A stretch of DNA of 64,000 bases from Comamonas odontotermitis (GCF_020080045.1 NZ_CP083451.1:62001-126000); one strand, 5' to 3'; positions 27,269 to 35,649 are shown, numbered from the stretch's first letter. Notes: a model not told the origin generated them from the letters alone. Program-made: numbers and translations.

Positions 27269-27817
27269 TTATGGATTACTGGCTGCACTATTCGCCCACT
27301 GCTGCGCCGTCTGCAGGCGCGCACGCGGGCCAAAGCTGCTGGTGGTGCTGAGGGTGATGTTGTGGTGCGCAATCACCTGCTGCGGGGTGACGGCGGCATT
27401 GCCGCAGGTGGTGTGTGCATCTTCCACCAGCACCACCGGGTAGCCGTGGCGCAGCGCGGCGCGAGTGGTCACATCCACGCAGTACTCGGTGTGCATGCCG
27501 CAGATCACCAGCTCGTGCACACCCAGGCCCTGCAGCGTGGGCAGCAGATCGGTTTTCCAGAAGGCATCGCCCGTGGTCTTGTTGCTGCGCAGATCGGCGC
27601 CCTCCACCTGCAGGCCCAGCGCCAGCTGCCAGCCAAGCGTGCCGGCTTCAAGCCCCGGCTCTGCGTGCTGCACCCAGATGACGGGCATGCCAGCCGCCCG
27701 TGCCGCTGCGGTTACTTGGTTGATGCGGGCAATCAGGCCTGCGCAATCCCAGGCAGCCCCGGGGCCATCGCACAGCCCTTGCTGCACATCAATGACGAGA
27801 ACGGCGGTGTGGGGCAT
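27269..27817 (-). CDS. Isochorismatase-family cysteine hydrolase
   Basis: A 182-residue hydrolase of the isochorismatase-like superfamily, whose members cleave amide, imide or enol-ether bonds. The catalytic triad is visible: Asp in LVIDVQQGL, Lys in RSNKTTGDAF, and Cys in GMHTEYCVD; the cis-peptide region VICGM precedes the Cys. The ATG at 27817 has an AGGA six bases upstream and begins just before the first strand; a longer frame to 27907 is not supported. It is divergent from the LysR gene at 27943, which is a likely regulator. The substrate is unknown. Confidence 0.88.
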   Translation of the reverse strand: MPHTAVLVIDVQQGLCDGPGAAWDCAGLIARINQVTAAARAAGMPVIWVQHAEPGLEAGTLGWQLALGLQVEGADLRSNKTTGDAFWKTDLLPTLQGLGVHELVICGMHTEYCVDVTTRAALRHGYPVVLVEDAHTTCGNAAVTPQQVIAHHNITLSTTSSFGPRARLQTAQQWANSAASNP

Positions 27818-27942
27818 GGCATTCCTATGGGTGGGTGGTACAAGCAGCCTGGATTCTAGGGATCCGCCGTAAACCCCTCGCCAGACGGGATGGACGCGGG
27901 CCTGCACCGCAAGCTGTTGCCCCGGCGCAAAGCCGCTAAGCT

Positions 27943-28929
27943 ATGCACATGGCCGCCAACCCCCCTGTTTCCGCCCCCCTGCCCCATCCACCGGCAGCAG
28001 CGCGCCGCGCGCGCGCGGTGCTTGGGCAGCTTAGCGACATGGATCTGCGGCTGCTGCAGGTCTTCAAGAGCGTGGTGGAATGCGGCGGCATGTCGGCTGC
28101 CGAGCTGGAGCTGAACATCGGCACCTCCACCCTCAGCCGCCACATGAAAGACCTGGAGACCCGGCTGGGCATGGTGCTGTGCAGACGCGGGCGCGCAGGC
28201 TTTGCGCTCACCCCCGAGGGCCACCAGGTGTACGAAGCCACCTTGCAGCTGCTGGGCGGGGTTGATCTGTTTCGCAGCCGCATCGACGACATCCACGCGC
28301 GCATGGGCGGCAATCTGGAAATCGCCGTGTTCGACAAGACGGTGAGCAACCCGCAGGCGCAGATTCACCGCGCGATTGCCCGGTTTCGCACGGTGGCACC
28401 CGATGTGAACCTGCAGCTGCATGTCAGCTCCATCAACGCCATCGAACGCGGGCTGATGGATGGGCGCTTTCATGTTGGCATCATCCCCGCGCACCGCAGC
28501 TCGGCCAGCCTGGTGTACCGCGACCTGTTTGGCGAAACCATGCAGCTGTACTGCGCCGCCGGGCATGACCTGTGGCACAAGCCCCATGACCGCCTCGACT
28601 GGGAGGCCCTGCGCCACTACCCCTTTGCCGGACTGGGCTACCACTCGCCCAACATGGAGCTCTCGCACAGCGTGCGCCTGCCCCGCGCCGCCACGGGTTT
28701 TGACCAGGAATCGATTGCAACCCTGATTCTGTCCGGGTGTTTTCTGGGCTTTCTGCCCGACCACTACGCCGCCCGGTTTGAAGAGCAGGGCCTGATGCAG
28801 GCGGTGGGCCCCGACCGCTTCCACTACCAGTGCCAATTCGTCGCCATGTGGCGCCTCTCGCCCGCCCCCAGCCGCGTGGCGCAGGCCTTTATCGACTGCC
28901 TGCTCCAGGCCCACACAACGCCTGCGTAA
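27943..28929 (+). CDS. LysR-family transcriptional regulator
   Basis: A 328-residue LysR-type regulator. After a 30-residue Pro/Ala-rich lead, the winged helix-turn-helix spans about 31-95, with LRLLQVFKSVVECGGMSAAE and GTSTLSRHMKDLETRLG. The rest (about 115-320) is the two-lobed inducer-binding domain. The HTH lead is longer than usual; an ATG two codons downstream is an equal start. LysR proteins commonly activate a divergent gene, here the isochorismatase-like hydrolase, but the inducer is not predictable. The stop is followed by a stretch with two DnaA-box sequences. Confidence 0.9.
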   Translation: MHMAANPPVSAPLPHPPAAARRARAVLGQLSDMDLRLLQVFKSVVECGGMSAAELELNIGTSTLSRHMKDLETRLGMVLCRRGRAGFALTPEGHQVYEATLQLLGGVDLFRSRIDDIHARMGGNLEIAVFDKTVSNPQAQIHRAIARFRTVAPDVNLQLHVSSINAIERGLMDGRFHVGIIPAHRSSASLVYRDLFGETMQLYCAAGHDLWHKPHDRLDWEALRHYPFAGLGYHSPNMELSHSVRLPRAATGFDQESIATLILSGCFLGFLPDHYAARFEEQGLMQAVGPDRFHYQCQFVAMWRLSPAPSRVAQAFIDCLLQAHTTPA

Positions 28930-28946
28930 GCTGCTATCAAATTAAC

Positions 28947-29048
28947 TTATCCACAGAAGTGCGCTTCCCGGTGTGTATTTTTTTCTCCGAGGGAGATCAA
29001 AGGGAGTTGATCCCGCAACGGCCCGAACATTGCACAAAATTATCCACA
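28947..29048. other. Pair of perfect DnaA-box sequences
   Basis: TTATCCACA occurs at 28947-28955 and again at 29040-29048, both in the same orientation. Between them is a GATCAA/TTGATC inverted repeat at 28995-29012. Both nonamers match the high-affinity DnaA box of E. coli. No dnaA, dnaN or AT-rich unwinding repeat is nearby, so this is not called an origin. The rest of 28930-29251 shows no gene. Confidence 0.4.
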
Positions 29049-29251
29049 GGCTGATTGCGCGTCTTGGGCTGCGCGAGGCTGGCCGTTTTTTGGGCCCTCA
29101 TTGATGCAGCGAATATTCCCACTGTGGCACAGCAGTTGCATGAAGTTGGGAGCGTGGCCCGCAAATTGGGGATGGAGAGCACTTTTAGACTTCGGGGTGG
29201 GCATGGCTGCTTTCGGCCATGAGCGGTCGCTGATGAAATCAAAAAGCAGAC

Positions 29252-29320
29252 ATTCAACGTGTGACATAAGCTGCAAGATCCGGCTTGCTGGGGCATGTCA
29301 GCTCGATGGAAGGGTTAGGT
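29252..29320 (-). other. attC-like recombination site after the first cassette gene
   Basis: Read on the minus strand, the site starts with ACCTAAC (fits RYYYAAC) and ends with GTTGAAT (fits GTTRRRY), 69 bp in all. Inner complementary arms TGACAT and ATGTCA, and a central hairpin GCAAG-CCGGAT-CTTGC, give the imperfect palindrome expected of an integron attC. The left core lies one base past the stop codon of the adjacent gene, the normal position in a gene cassette. Confidence 0.7.
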
Positions 29321-29321
29321 A

Positions 29322-29903
29322 TCATCGAACTCTGTACTTGAAGCTGTGACCGTATCGGCCCATCTGGGTGCCAGCAAAGAATTGTTCGCCGACATTGAAT
29401 AGACGAGGAAGCTGGAGTAACTCGCCGTTCGCGGCTTCCTGCTCATAGAGATGCAACACCGCAACAAACAGCCCCCCAACTGCGTTAAGGCAGTTCTTCA
29501 GCGTGGCTCGCTTGAAATGTTGGTCGCGCTGATGCTTTACCTTGTTGTGATCTGACCACCAAAGTGGAGGTTGATTTGCTGTCCAGTTAACCCACGGCTG
29601 ATGAGTTACGCCATAGCGAGGAAGCTGAGTCTCGAAGTCGATGAAGGTTGGGCAATTCGCACTCACCTCCGCGTGATACATGCCGATGGAAGAGGCAGCG
29701 CTGTTTGGATTGAATCTCTTACAAAGAAGCTTCAGAACAACATCGACCTCGGCGCTAGCGCCGAGTAGGAGGCGGGCAATCTCAAGTGAATAGGCGTCAT
29801 CGTTTCCTGAGAAATCGACATATCTAGACAAACGGTCTAGATCCTCTTCTAACGCGAGGAAATAGTTCCAATGTACATAAGCCACGGCGCGATGAATTGT
29901 CAC
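29322..29903 (-). CDS. Cassette-borne hypothetical protein, HEPN-like motif
   Basis: A 193-residue protein of unknown function with lower GC than the surrounding genes. It starts at a GTG with AGGAG seven bases before it, 15 bases after an attC-like core. The C-terminal half has the pattern SDHNKVKHQRDQHFKRATL followed by a long helix, which resembles the NxxKH segment of some HEPN-like helical proteins. No signal peptide or membrane helix is seen. The gene is bounded on both sides by attC-like sites on the same strand, so it is probably an integron gene cassette. HEPN assignment is tentative. Confidence 0.65.
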   Translation of the reverse strand: MTIHRAVAYVHWNYFLALEEDLDRLSRYVDFSGNDDAYSLEIARLLLGASAEVDVVLKLLCKRFNPNSAASSIGMYHAEVSANCPTFIDFETQLPRYGVTHQPWVNWTANQPPLWWSDHNKVKHQRDQHFKRATLKNCLNAVGGLFVAVLHLYEQEAANGELLQLPRLFNVGEQFFAGTQMGRYGHSFKYRVR

Positions 29904-29918
29904 TATTTCTCCTGTGAT

Positions 29919-29978
29919 GCTTAACGAACAAGGTAAGCGGCCGGCCGGAGGCCAGTCTGCTTAACCAGCCAGTTAGGT
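29919..29978 (-). other. attC-like recombination site between two cassette genes
   Basis: On the minus strand the 60-bp site runs from ACCTAAC (RYYYAAC) to GTTAAGC (GTTRRRY). The inner boxes GGTTAAGC and GCTTACC are complementary apart from one extra base, and the centre is rich in GGCC. Size and layout match classical 60-bp attC sites. It lies 13 bases beyond the stop of the upstream gene and 15 bases before the start of the next. Confidence 0.75.
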
Positions 29979-29991
29979 GCTTTCTCGCGGA

Positions 29992-30663
29992 TCACGCTGG
30001 AACTCGCGTAAGAAAGTCTCGAATTCCAGCAATCATTAGCAATACTTGATCTGCTTTGAATTCGGAATACTTTCCGTGCGCGGCCTTGTTTCGTAGATCA
30101 AGCCATGCAGTAATGCTTTTTTGATCAAGCTTTGAATAAACATTTGCACTTGCGAGGTCAGAGTTCATTGCATCAGCCTTCTTTGGCACTAAGCCCCCAT
30201 CGGGTTTAGTGAGTTCCGTTGGAACACCCGCCTTCACGCAAAGCATACGAATATGCGACTCAAGTGCCGAACCAGCAATGACACCTGCGGCGTCCTTATA
30301 GCCAGCATCAATCAGATGCTGGGCCATTTCCAAGAAGTCCGCGAAGGTGGCTGCATGAACAAGCTCAATAAGCGTCTGGAGGTGCCCAGCATTTACATCA
30401 GCCCGCAATGCTTTGACCACACCGATGATCGGAGCCAAGTGCAAATGAAGATGCGGAAGCTGTTTCAGGACACGCTTGACCTCATTGGCATATGAGGAGT
30501 TTTCTCCGGAGATCCGGGCAATCGCAGCGACCGCTCTAGTAACGACAGCTTGGCGAGAATATTCGGGAAGGTCACTGAGATCGCTGTGAATAGATCTATG
30601 CGTCAAAGTTTCGTATTCCAAAACGATGCCATCGAGTTGCTGGGCGAGCGATTGAATGTTCAT
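29992..30663 (-). CDS. Cassette-borne hypothetical protein with HEPN-type RX4H motif
   Basis: A 223-residue helical protein of lower GC than its flanks. Near the C-terminus LDLRNKAAHGKYSEF carries the R-x4-H arrangement (RNKAAH) typical of HEPN domains, many of which are RNases in defence or toxin systems and others only adaptors. The middle has GSALESHIRMLCVKAG, as in several HEPN/abortive-infection-related C-terminal domains. The ATG is 12 bases after a GTTAGGC core and the stop is 13 bases before an attC-like site, so this reads as an integron cassette. Activity is not shown. Confidence 0.65.
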   Translation of the reverse strand: MNIQSLAQQLDGIVLEYETLTHRSIHSDLSDLPEYSRQAVVTRAVAAIARISGENSSYANEVKRVLKQLPHLHLHLAPIIGVVKALRADVNAGHLQTLIELVHAATFADFLEMAQHLIDAGYKDAAGVIAGSALESHIRMLCVKAGVPTELTKPDGGLVPKKADAMNSDLASANVYSKLDQKSITAWLDLRNKAAHGKYSEFKADQVLLMIAGIRDFLTRVPA

Positions 30664-30675
30664 ACGTATTGAGGC

Positions 30676-30733
30676 GCCTAACGTAGTCTAGACCGCGCCA
30701 TGTAGCAGACGATATCTGGCGCTTGCGGTCTAA
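30676..30733 (-). other. Degenerate attC-like site upstream of the cassettes
   Basis: On the minus strand it ends with GTTAGGC, a perfect core, 12 bases before the cassette start codon. Arms TTTAGACCGC and GCGGTCTAGA are nearly complementary, as expected for inner attC boxes. The outer RYYYAAC core is missing. It could be a decayed attC or the border of the array. Confidence 0.5.
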
Positions 30734-30739
30734 ATGGAT

Positions 30740-31361
30740 ACAAATGAAATGCGGCAAGGAGCTGGTAGCCTGCCTCGAAGGCGGGTATGCCGCATGAAAT
30801 TACATTGCTAAATTCAGCCAAGAAACCCGCATCCCTTCCTGTGCTGTGCGCTAAACGGTTGCTGGACTAGGTCCGCGAGCGAAGTCGCTATAACACTATA
30901 GCCTACGCACTGAGAGGCTTACGTGCAATGGGCGCGCATGTTCGTGAAATGGCACGGCTTGCGGCATCTTCGAGACATGGAGCAATTGGAACGCGAGCGC
31001 TTTCTGGGTAGGTTTCCCTGGCACTAGTAGCCCGGCTGAATAACGGCTTTTGAGCGTTTACCTGTATGGCTGCTCTGGGTCGAAAGCAGCCTTTTGCCAA
31101 AGCCAACAATGGGCCCGCGCATGAGCCTATCCCTATTGATGGACTTGGCAAAACCAATGAGACCCCATCACTTTTGATGCGCGTGCCGCTCCCCGAGCCT
31201 CCTATTCGGCGCTACCATCGCAGCCGAGGCATACACCGTTGCCCCTCCGTCCCTTTTCGGGGTTTTGGCCGTTTATCAATCTAGGAGCTGTTGGCGCTTG
31301 CTGGTGTTGGGTTTTGGCTATTTTCTGGCTTTAAATTCAATAAGGATGTGCGCTGGCAGCT
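30740..31361. other. Non-coding stretch between cassette array and kgu regulator
   Basis: About 620 bp with no gene that can be supported. No integrase, transposase or clear promoter was recognised. Short open frames of 70-90 codons lack ribosome-binding sites and familiar motifs. Close to 31283 and 31350 are fragments of the dispersed repeat (GGAGCTGTTGGCGCTTGC, CTGGCAGCTATG). Confidence 0.5.
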
Positions 31362-32450
31362 ATGGTTTTTTTGGATACCGCTGTGTCTGATTCCGTGCAA
31401 CGCCCCGCTTCGTCTCCGCCACGCCCCAAGGCCCGTGCCACGATTGCCGATGTGGCGCAGGCGGCGCAGGTCTCCAAGGCTTCGGTGTCGCGCTACCTCA
31501 ATGGCCGCATCGACATCCTGGCACCCGACATGGCCGAGCGCGTGCAGCAGGCGATTGCCCAGCTCAATTACCGGCCCAGCCCCATGGCGCAGGCGCTCAA
31601 GCATGGGCGCACGCGCCTTATCGGGTTGGCGGTGGCCGATGTGACCAACCCGTTCTCGGTGGCGGTGCTGCAGGGGGCCGAGAAGGCCTGCCAGGCTGCG
31701 GGCTACCTGCTGGTGCTGTTCAACCTGGGCAATGAGGCTGGCCGCGAGCGCGATGCCATGCACGCGCTGTCGGCCTACCAGCTCGACGGCATGATCCTCA
31801 ACCGCGTCGAAACCAGCGCCCAGCTGTGGCACGACGCGCAGCTGCACGGCAAACCCATCGTGCTGGTGGACCGTTTCATGGAAGGCATGGATGCCGATTT
31901 CGTGACGGTGGACAACCCCGGCGTCATCCAGCTCGCGCTCGACCATCTGCAGGCCCAGGGTTTTGACGAGGTTTTGCTGGTGACTGAGCCGATTGCAGGC
32001 GTCAGCTCCCGTACTGCCCGCCAGCAGGCGTTTTTGCGCTACTTAAGCCGTAGCAAGATGCTGCAGGGATCGGTGTGGGAGAGTACGGCCCACAATGGCC
32101 CACAACTGCAGCAGCAGCTGGCGCAATGGCGGCAGGCCGCTGTGCAGGCGGGCCGCAGGCCTGCGGTGCTGGCTGGCAATGGCGTTGCCAGCCTGCGGGC
32201 GGCGAGCGCCATCCATGCGCTGGGCTGGGTGCCCGGGCAGGAGCTGGGCGTGATCGGCATCGACGAAACCGACTGGGCACCGCTGGTGGGCCCGGGCCTC
32301 TCCACGGTGGCCCAGCCTACCGATGCGCTGGGCCAGGCCGCCGCCCAGTGCCTGATCGAGCGCATTCAGGGCAAGCACAGCCCCGCGAGGAAGATCGAGT
32401 TACCGGGCACCATCATTGTGCGCGGCTCCACCGCGTCACCAAAGCGTTGA
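31362..32450 (+). CDS. LacI-family regulator, PtxS-like, of the kgu operon
   Basis: A 362-residue repressor of the LacI/GalR family. The helix-turn-helix at residues about 26-50 reads ATIADVAQAAQVSKASVSRY, followed by the hinge helix SPMAQALKHGRTRLIG. Residues about 85-360 form the periplasmic-binding-like effector domain with VADVTNPFSVAVLQGAE. It lies directly upstream of an importer and sugar-acid genes. The palindrome TGAAACCGGTTTCA in front of those genes equals the known operator of Pseudomonas PtxS, the 2-ketogluconate-responsive regulator. The PtxS-like role is inferred from this operator and the operon content. Confidence 0.85.
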   Translation: MVFLDTAVSDSVQRPASSPPRPKARATIADVAQAAQVSKASVSRYLNGRIDILAPDMAERVQQAIAQLNYRPSPMAQALKHGRTRLIGLAVADVTNPFSVAVLQGAEKACQAAGYLLVLFNLGNEAGRERDAMHALSAYQLDGMILNRVETSAQLWHDAQLHGKPIVLVDRFMEGMDADFVTVDNPGVIQLALDHLQAQGFDEVLLVTEPIAGVSSRTARQQAFLRYLSRSKMLQGSVWESTAHNGPQLQQQLAQWRQAAVQAGRRPAVLAGNGVASLRAASAIHALGWVPGQELGVIGIDETDWAPLVGPGLSTVAQPTDALGQAAAQCLIERIQGKHSPARKIELPGTIIVRGSTASPKR

Positions 32451-32536
32451 TTTTTATCAACTTCTGAAACTGTTACGTAGCATCCTAGGAAAAACCCTAG
32501 TAACCAAACCGTAACCTGCGATTACACTCCGCGCAC

Positions 32537-32550
32537 TGAAACCGGTTTCA
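32537..32550. promoter_or_regulatory. Perfect PtxS-type operator TGAAACCGGTTTCA
   Basis: A perfect 14-bp palindrome 15 bases before the first permease start codon, in the short gap after the LacI-type gene. It matches the PtxS operator described for Pseudomonas kgu genes. The position fits repression of the downstream operon. Confidence 0.8.
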
Positions 32551-32565
32551 AAGCGACGCATCGCC

Positions 32566-33237
32566 ATGAACTACACGTTCCAATTCGACCAGGTGCTGGC
32601 CGCCTGGCCCCAGCTTTTGCAGGGCACCTGGGTCACGATCCAGTTGTCCTTTCTGGCCATGGCCATGGGCCTCGCGGTCGCCATCGTCTGTGCGTGGGGC
32701 AAGACCTCGGGCCCGGCGCCGCTGCGCTTTGTGATCAACGCCTATATCGAGCTGATCCGCAACACGCCGTTTCTGGTGCAGCTGTTTTTCTTCTTCTTTG
32801 CGCTGCCCGCCATCGGCCTGCGCTGGTCGCCACAGACCGCCGCGCTCGTGGCGATGGTGGTGAACCTGGGCGCGTACGCGACCGAGATCATCCGCGCCGG
32901 TATCGAGTCGATTCCCAAGGGGCAGATTGAGGCAGGACTGGCGCTGGATCTCAAGCGCTGGGAGATTTTTCGCTTCGTCATCTTGAAGCCCGCGCTCAAG
33001 ACGATCTACCCAGCGCTCACCAGCCAGTTCATTTTGCTGATGCTGAGCTCAGCCGTGGTGTCGGTGATCTCGGCGGATGACCTGACCTCGGTCGCCGCCA
33101 ACATCCAGTCCGAAACCTTCCGCAGTTTCGAGGTGTACATCGTCGTCGCCATCATCTATCTGGCGCTGTCGCTGGCCTTCAACCTGCTGTTCAAGCTCAT
33201 CTACCAGATGTTCCTGAACTACCCCGACCGTCGCTGA
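32566..33237 (+). CDS. ABC permease, polar amino acid type, first subunit
   Basis: A 223-residue inner-membrane permease of the HisM/GlnP type. Hydrophobic helices cover about residues 20-45, 60-85, 90-115 and 185-212. The EAA loop that contacts the ATPase reads EAGLALDLKRWEIFRFVILKP. IELIRNTPFLVQLFFFFFALP is a strong signature of the polar amino acid transporter family. It is the first gene after the palindromic operator, and the second permease starts 11 bp after it. The rest of the operon deals with 2-ketogluconate, so the cargo is probably that sugar acid rather than an amino acid. Confidence 0.9.
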   Translation: MNYTFQFDQVLAAWPQLLQGTWVTIQLSFLAMAMGLAVAIVCAWGKTSGPAPLRFVINAYIELIRNTPFLVQLFFFFFALPAIGLRWSPQTAALVAMVVNLGAYATEIIRAGIESIPKGQIEAGLALDLKRWEIFRFVILKPALKTIYPALTSQFILLMLSSAVVSVISADDLTSVAANIQSETFRSFEVYIVVAIIYLALSLAFNLLFKLIYQMFLNYPDRR

Positions 33238-33248
33238 GGAATACAAAC

Positions 33249-33902
33249 ATGCGTACTTTTGGTTGGTCTGAGCTGTGGTTCATCGTGGAAGCGGCCAAGT
33301 GGACGGTTGCGCTGTCTGCCATCGCCTTCATCGGTGGGGCACTCGTGGGCCTTATCGTGGCGCTCTCGCGCACGTCTGACAACCGTCTGGCGCGCGGCGT
33401 CGCCACGTTCTTTACCCAGATTTTTCAGGGCACGCCGCTGCTGCTGCAGCTGTTTCTGGTGTTCTTCGGTGCGCCGATCCTGGGTTTTGAGATCAACCCC
33501 TGGGTGGCAGCTGCCGCCGCGCTGATTCTCAACAGCGGCGCGTTCCTGGGCGAAATCTGGCGCGGCTGTATCCAGGCTGTGCCGCGCGGCCAGTGGGAAG
33601 CGGCCGATGCGCTGTCCCTGTCGTACTACTGGCGCATGCGCGCCGTGGTGTTGCCGCAGGCCATGAAGATTGCCGTAGCGCCCACCGTGGGCTATCTGGT
33701 GCAGATCATCAAGGGCACGTCGCTCGCCGCCATCATCGGCTTTACCGAGGTGACGCGCGCCGGCCAGATCATCAACAACGCCACCTTCCAGCCGATGCTG
33801 GTGTTCGGGGTTGTAGGCGCCGTCTATTTCATTCTGTGCTGGCCCCTGTCGCTGTGGGCTGGCCGCCTGGAAAAGCGCCAGGCCAAGGCTCTGGCCCGGT
33901 GA
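33249..33902 (+). CDS. ABC permease, polar amino acid type, second subunit
   Basis: A 217-residue inner-membrane permease pairing with the previous gene. FFTQIFQGTPLLLQLFLVFFG is the family signature, and the EAA loop reads EAADALSLSYYWRMRAVVLPQ. Four to five hydrophobic helices are visible. GAATACAAAC separates the two permease genes and a GAGGAA lies just upstream of the start. Two different permeases, a binding protein and an ATPase make a complete importer. Confidence 0.9.
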   Translation: MRTFGWSELWFIVEAAKWTVALSAIAFIGGALVGLIVALSRTSDNRLARGVATFFTQIFQGTPLLLQLFLVFFGAPILGFEINPWVAAAAALILNSGAFLGEIWRGCIQAVPRGQWEAADALSLSYYWRMRAVVLPQAMKIAVAPTVGYLVQIIKGTSLAAIIGFTEVTRAGQIINNATFQPMLVFGVVGAVYFILCWPLSLWAGRLEKRQAKALAR

Positions 33903-33961
33903 TTCTGCCTTCCCCTTTTTTCCTTTCCCGTTGCGTTATCCAACCCATAGGAGACATGAAC

Positions 33962-34753
33962 ATGCAACTCTCGCGCCGCACTTTCACCACCGCCGCTGCC
34001 GCCCTGGCTGCCAGCGCCCTCCTGCCCCTCAGCGCTTCGGCGCAGTCGCTGGCCGATCTCAAGAAAAAAGGCAAGATCACCATCGGCATGCTGGTGGATT
34101 TCCCTCCCTACGGCATTCTGAACAGCAGCAACCAGCCTGACGGCTACGACGCCGATGTGGCCAAGCTGCTGGCCAAGGAGTGGGGCGTGACGGCCGACAT
34201 CGTGCCCGTGACCGGCCCCAACCGCATTCCCTTCCTGCTGACCAACAAGGTCGACATGCTGATCGCATCGCTGGCCATCACGCCCGAGCGCGCCAAGCAG
34301 GTGCTGTTCTCCAAGCCCTACTCGGCCGCCTCGATCGTGCTGTTCGGCAACACCAAGACCGCCATCAAGGGCCCGGAAAACCTCAAAGGCCTGCGCGTGG
34401 GCGTGGCCCGTGCCTCGACGCAGGACGTGGCCGTGACCAAGGTGGCCCCGGAAGGCACGCAGATCCGCCGCTTTGATGACGATGCCTCGGCCATGCAGGC
34501 GCTGCTGTCCGGCCAGGTGGATGCCATTGGCTGCTCCATCACCGTGGCGGCCCAGATCGCCAAGCGCGCGCCTGCTGGCCAGTTTGAGAGCAAGTTCCAG
34601 CTGCTGCAGCAGAACATGGCCGTTGCCCTGCGCCCCGGCCAGGACGAAGTGGCCAATGCCGTCAACGATTTCATCGCCAGGAACACCGCCAACGGCGAGC
34701 TGAACAAGCTGTACCAGAAGTGGCTGGGCGCTGACTTGCCAAAACTGGACTAA
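33962..34753 (+). CDS. Periplasmic solute-binding protein, probably for 2-ketogluconate
   Basis: A 263-residue binding protein of the polar amino acid family with a cleavable signal (residues about 1-28, ending LSASAQ). The ATG at 33962 has AGGAG eight bases upstream; one two codons earlier is too close to it. GYDADVAKLLAKEW and SLAITPERAKQVLFSKPY are family landmarks. In HisJ-like proteins an Arg holds the carboxylate and an Asp holds the amino group of the ligand. Here the Arg is kept (Arg110 in ITPER) but the Asp position, five residues after the Asp of VDA, is Ser192. That suits a ligand with a carboxylate but no amino group. Confidence 0.85.
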   Translation: MQLSRRTFTTAAAALAASALLPLSASAQSLADLKKKGKITIGMLVDFPPYGILNSSNQPDGYDADVAKLLAKEWGVTADIVPVTGPNRIPFLLTNKVDMLIASLAITPERAKQVLFSKPYSAASIVLFGNTKTAIKGPENLKGLRVGVARASTQDVAVTKVAPEGTQIRRFDDDASAMQALLSGQVDAIGCSITVAAQIAKRAPAGQFESKFQLLQQNMAVALRPGQDEVANAVNDFIARNTANGELNKLYQKWLGADLPKLD

Positions 34754-34761
34754 CCCCAAAA

Positions 34762-34842
34762 CGGACCACCCCCTGAGGCGCTGTGCGCCTTCCCCCCTGA
34801 AAGGGGGACGACAGCAACGCTGCGGGGCGGCCCTTGCTGGCT
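34762..34842. repeat. REP-like intergenic repeat
   Basis: CCCCCTGAGGCGCTG, then CCCCCCTGAAAGGGGG, then GCTGCGGGGCGGCCCTTGCT. Shorter relatives lie at 35650-35680 and 43168-43196. The CCCCCT/AGGGGG arms form a hairpin. It separates the binding-protein gene from the ATPase gene and might lower expression of distal genes. Function not known. Confidence 0.55.
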
Positions 34843-34896
34843 GTCTCTTATCTTGGGCGTGCCAGTGCCGCGATCATCTTAAAAAACGACTGCTTT

Positions 34897-35649
34897 ATGA
34901 CCACCTCGCAAGATCCCATCATTCGCCTGCAAGGCGTGGAGAAATGGTATGGCAACTTTCAGGTGTTGACCGATATCAACCTCGACGTGCGCGCCGGGGA
35001 ACGTATCGTCATCTGCGGGCCTTCTGGGTCGGGCAAATCGACGATGATCCGCTGCATCAACCGGCTCGAAGCCATCCAGAAGGGCAGGATCACCGTTGAC
35101 GGCACCGATCTGACCGGCGACAGCAAGGCGATCGACACCGTCCGCAAGGAAGTGGGCATGGTGTTCCAGCAGTTCAACCTGTTTCCACACCTGACCATTC
35201 TGGAAAACTGCATGCTGGCGCCGATGCGCTCGCGCGGCCTTTCCAAGGAGGAGGCGCAGGAGCGCGCGATGAAATACCTCACACGCGTGCGCATCCCCGA
35301 CCAGGCAGGCAAGTACCCCAGCCAGCTCTCGGGCGGCCAGCAGCAGCGTGTGGCAATTGCCCGCGCGCTGTGCATGGCGCCCAAGATCATGCTGTTTGAC
35401 GAGCCCACCTCGGCGCTCGACCCCGAAATGGTCAAGGAAGTGCTCGACACCATGATCGGCCTGGCCGACGACGGCATGACCATGCTGTGCGTCACCCACG
35501 AAATGGGCTTTGCCCGCAGCGTGGCCGACCGCGTGATCTTCATGGCCGACGGCAAGATCATCGAGCAGGGCCCGCCCGCCGAGTTCTTTGACAACCCCAA
35601 GCACCCCAAGACCCAGCAGTTCCTGGGCCAGATCCTCAGCAACCATTGA
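34897..35649 (+). CDS. ABC transporter ATPase, polar amino acid type
   Basis: A 250-residue ATPase that drives the preceding permeases. Walker A is GPSGSGKST, the signature motif [15 protein letters not shown], Walker [14 protein letters not shown], and the switch His lies in [11 protein letters not shown]. The Q-loop reads [11 protein letters not shown]. It is 250 residues long, normal for GlnQ/HisP types. The ATG at 34897 gives the typical N-terminus [12 protein letters not shown]. It is separated from the binding protein by a 143-bp gap containing a REP-like repeat, yet clearly belongs to the same importer. Confidence 0.92.
   Translation: MTTSQDPIIRLQGVEKWYGNFQVLTDINLDVRAGERIVICGPSGSGKSTMIRCINRLEAIQKGRITVDGTDLTGDSKAIDTVRKEVGMVFQQFNLFPHLTILENCMLAPMRSRGLSKEEAQERAMKYLTRVRIPDQAGKYPSQLSGGQQQRVAIARALCMAPKIMLFDEPTSALDPEMVKEVLDTMIGLADDGMTMLCVTHEMGFARSVADRVIFMADGKIIEQGPPAEFFDNPKHPKTQQFLGQILSNH

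Noticed and set aside
28930..29251. Replication origin
   Set aside because: Only two DnaA boxes, no AT-rich 13-mer repeats, and no dnaA, dnaN, gidA or parAB genes nearby.
30903..31157. An 84-codon frame upstream of the LacI-type gene, considered as an integrase or cassette gene remnant
   Set aside because: No tyrosine-recombinase motifs are visible, composition is not protein-like, and no start signal is present.
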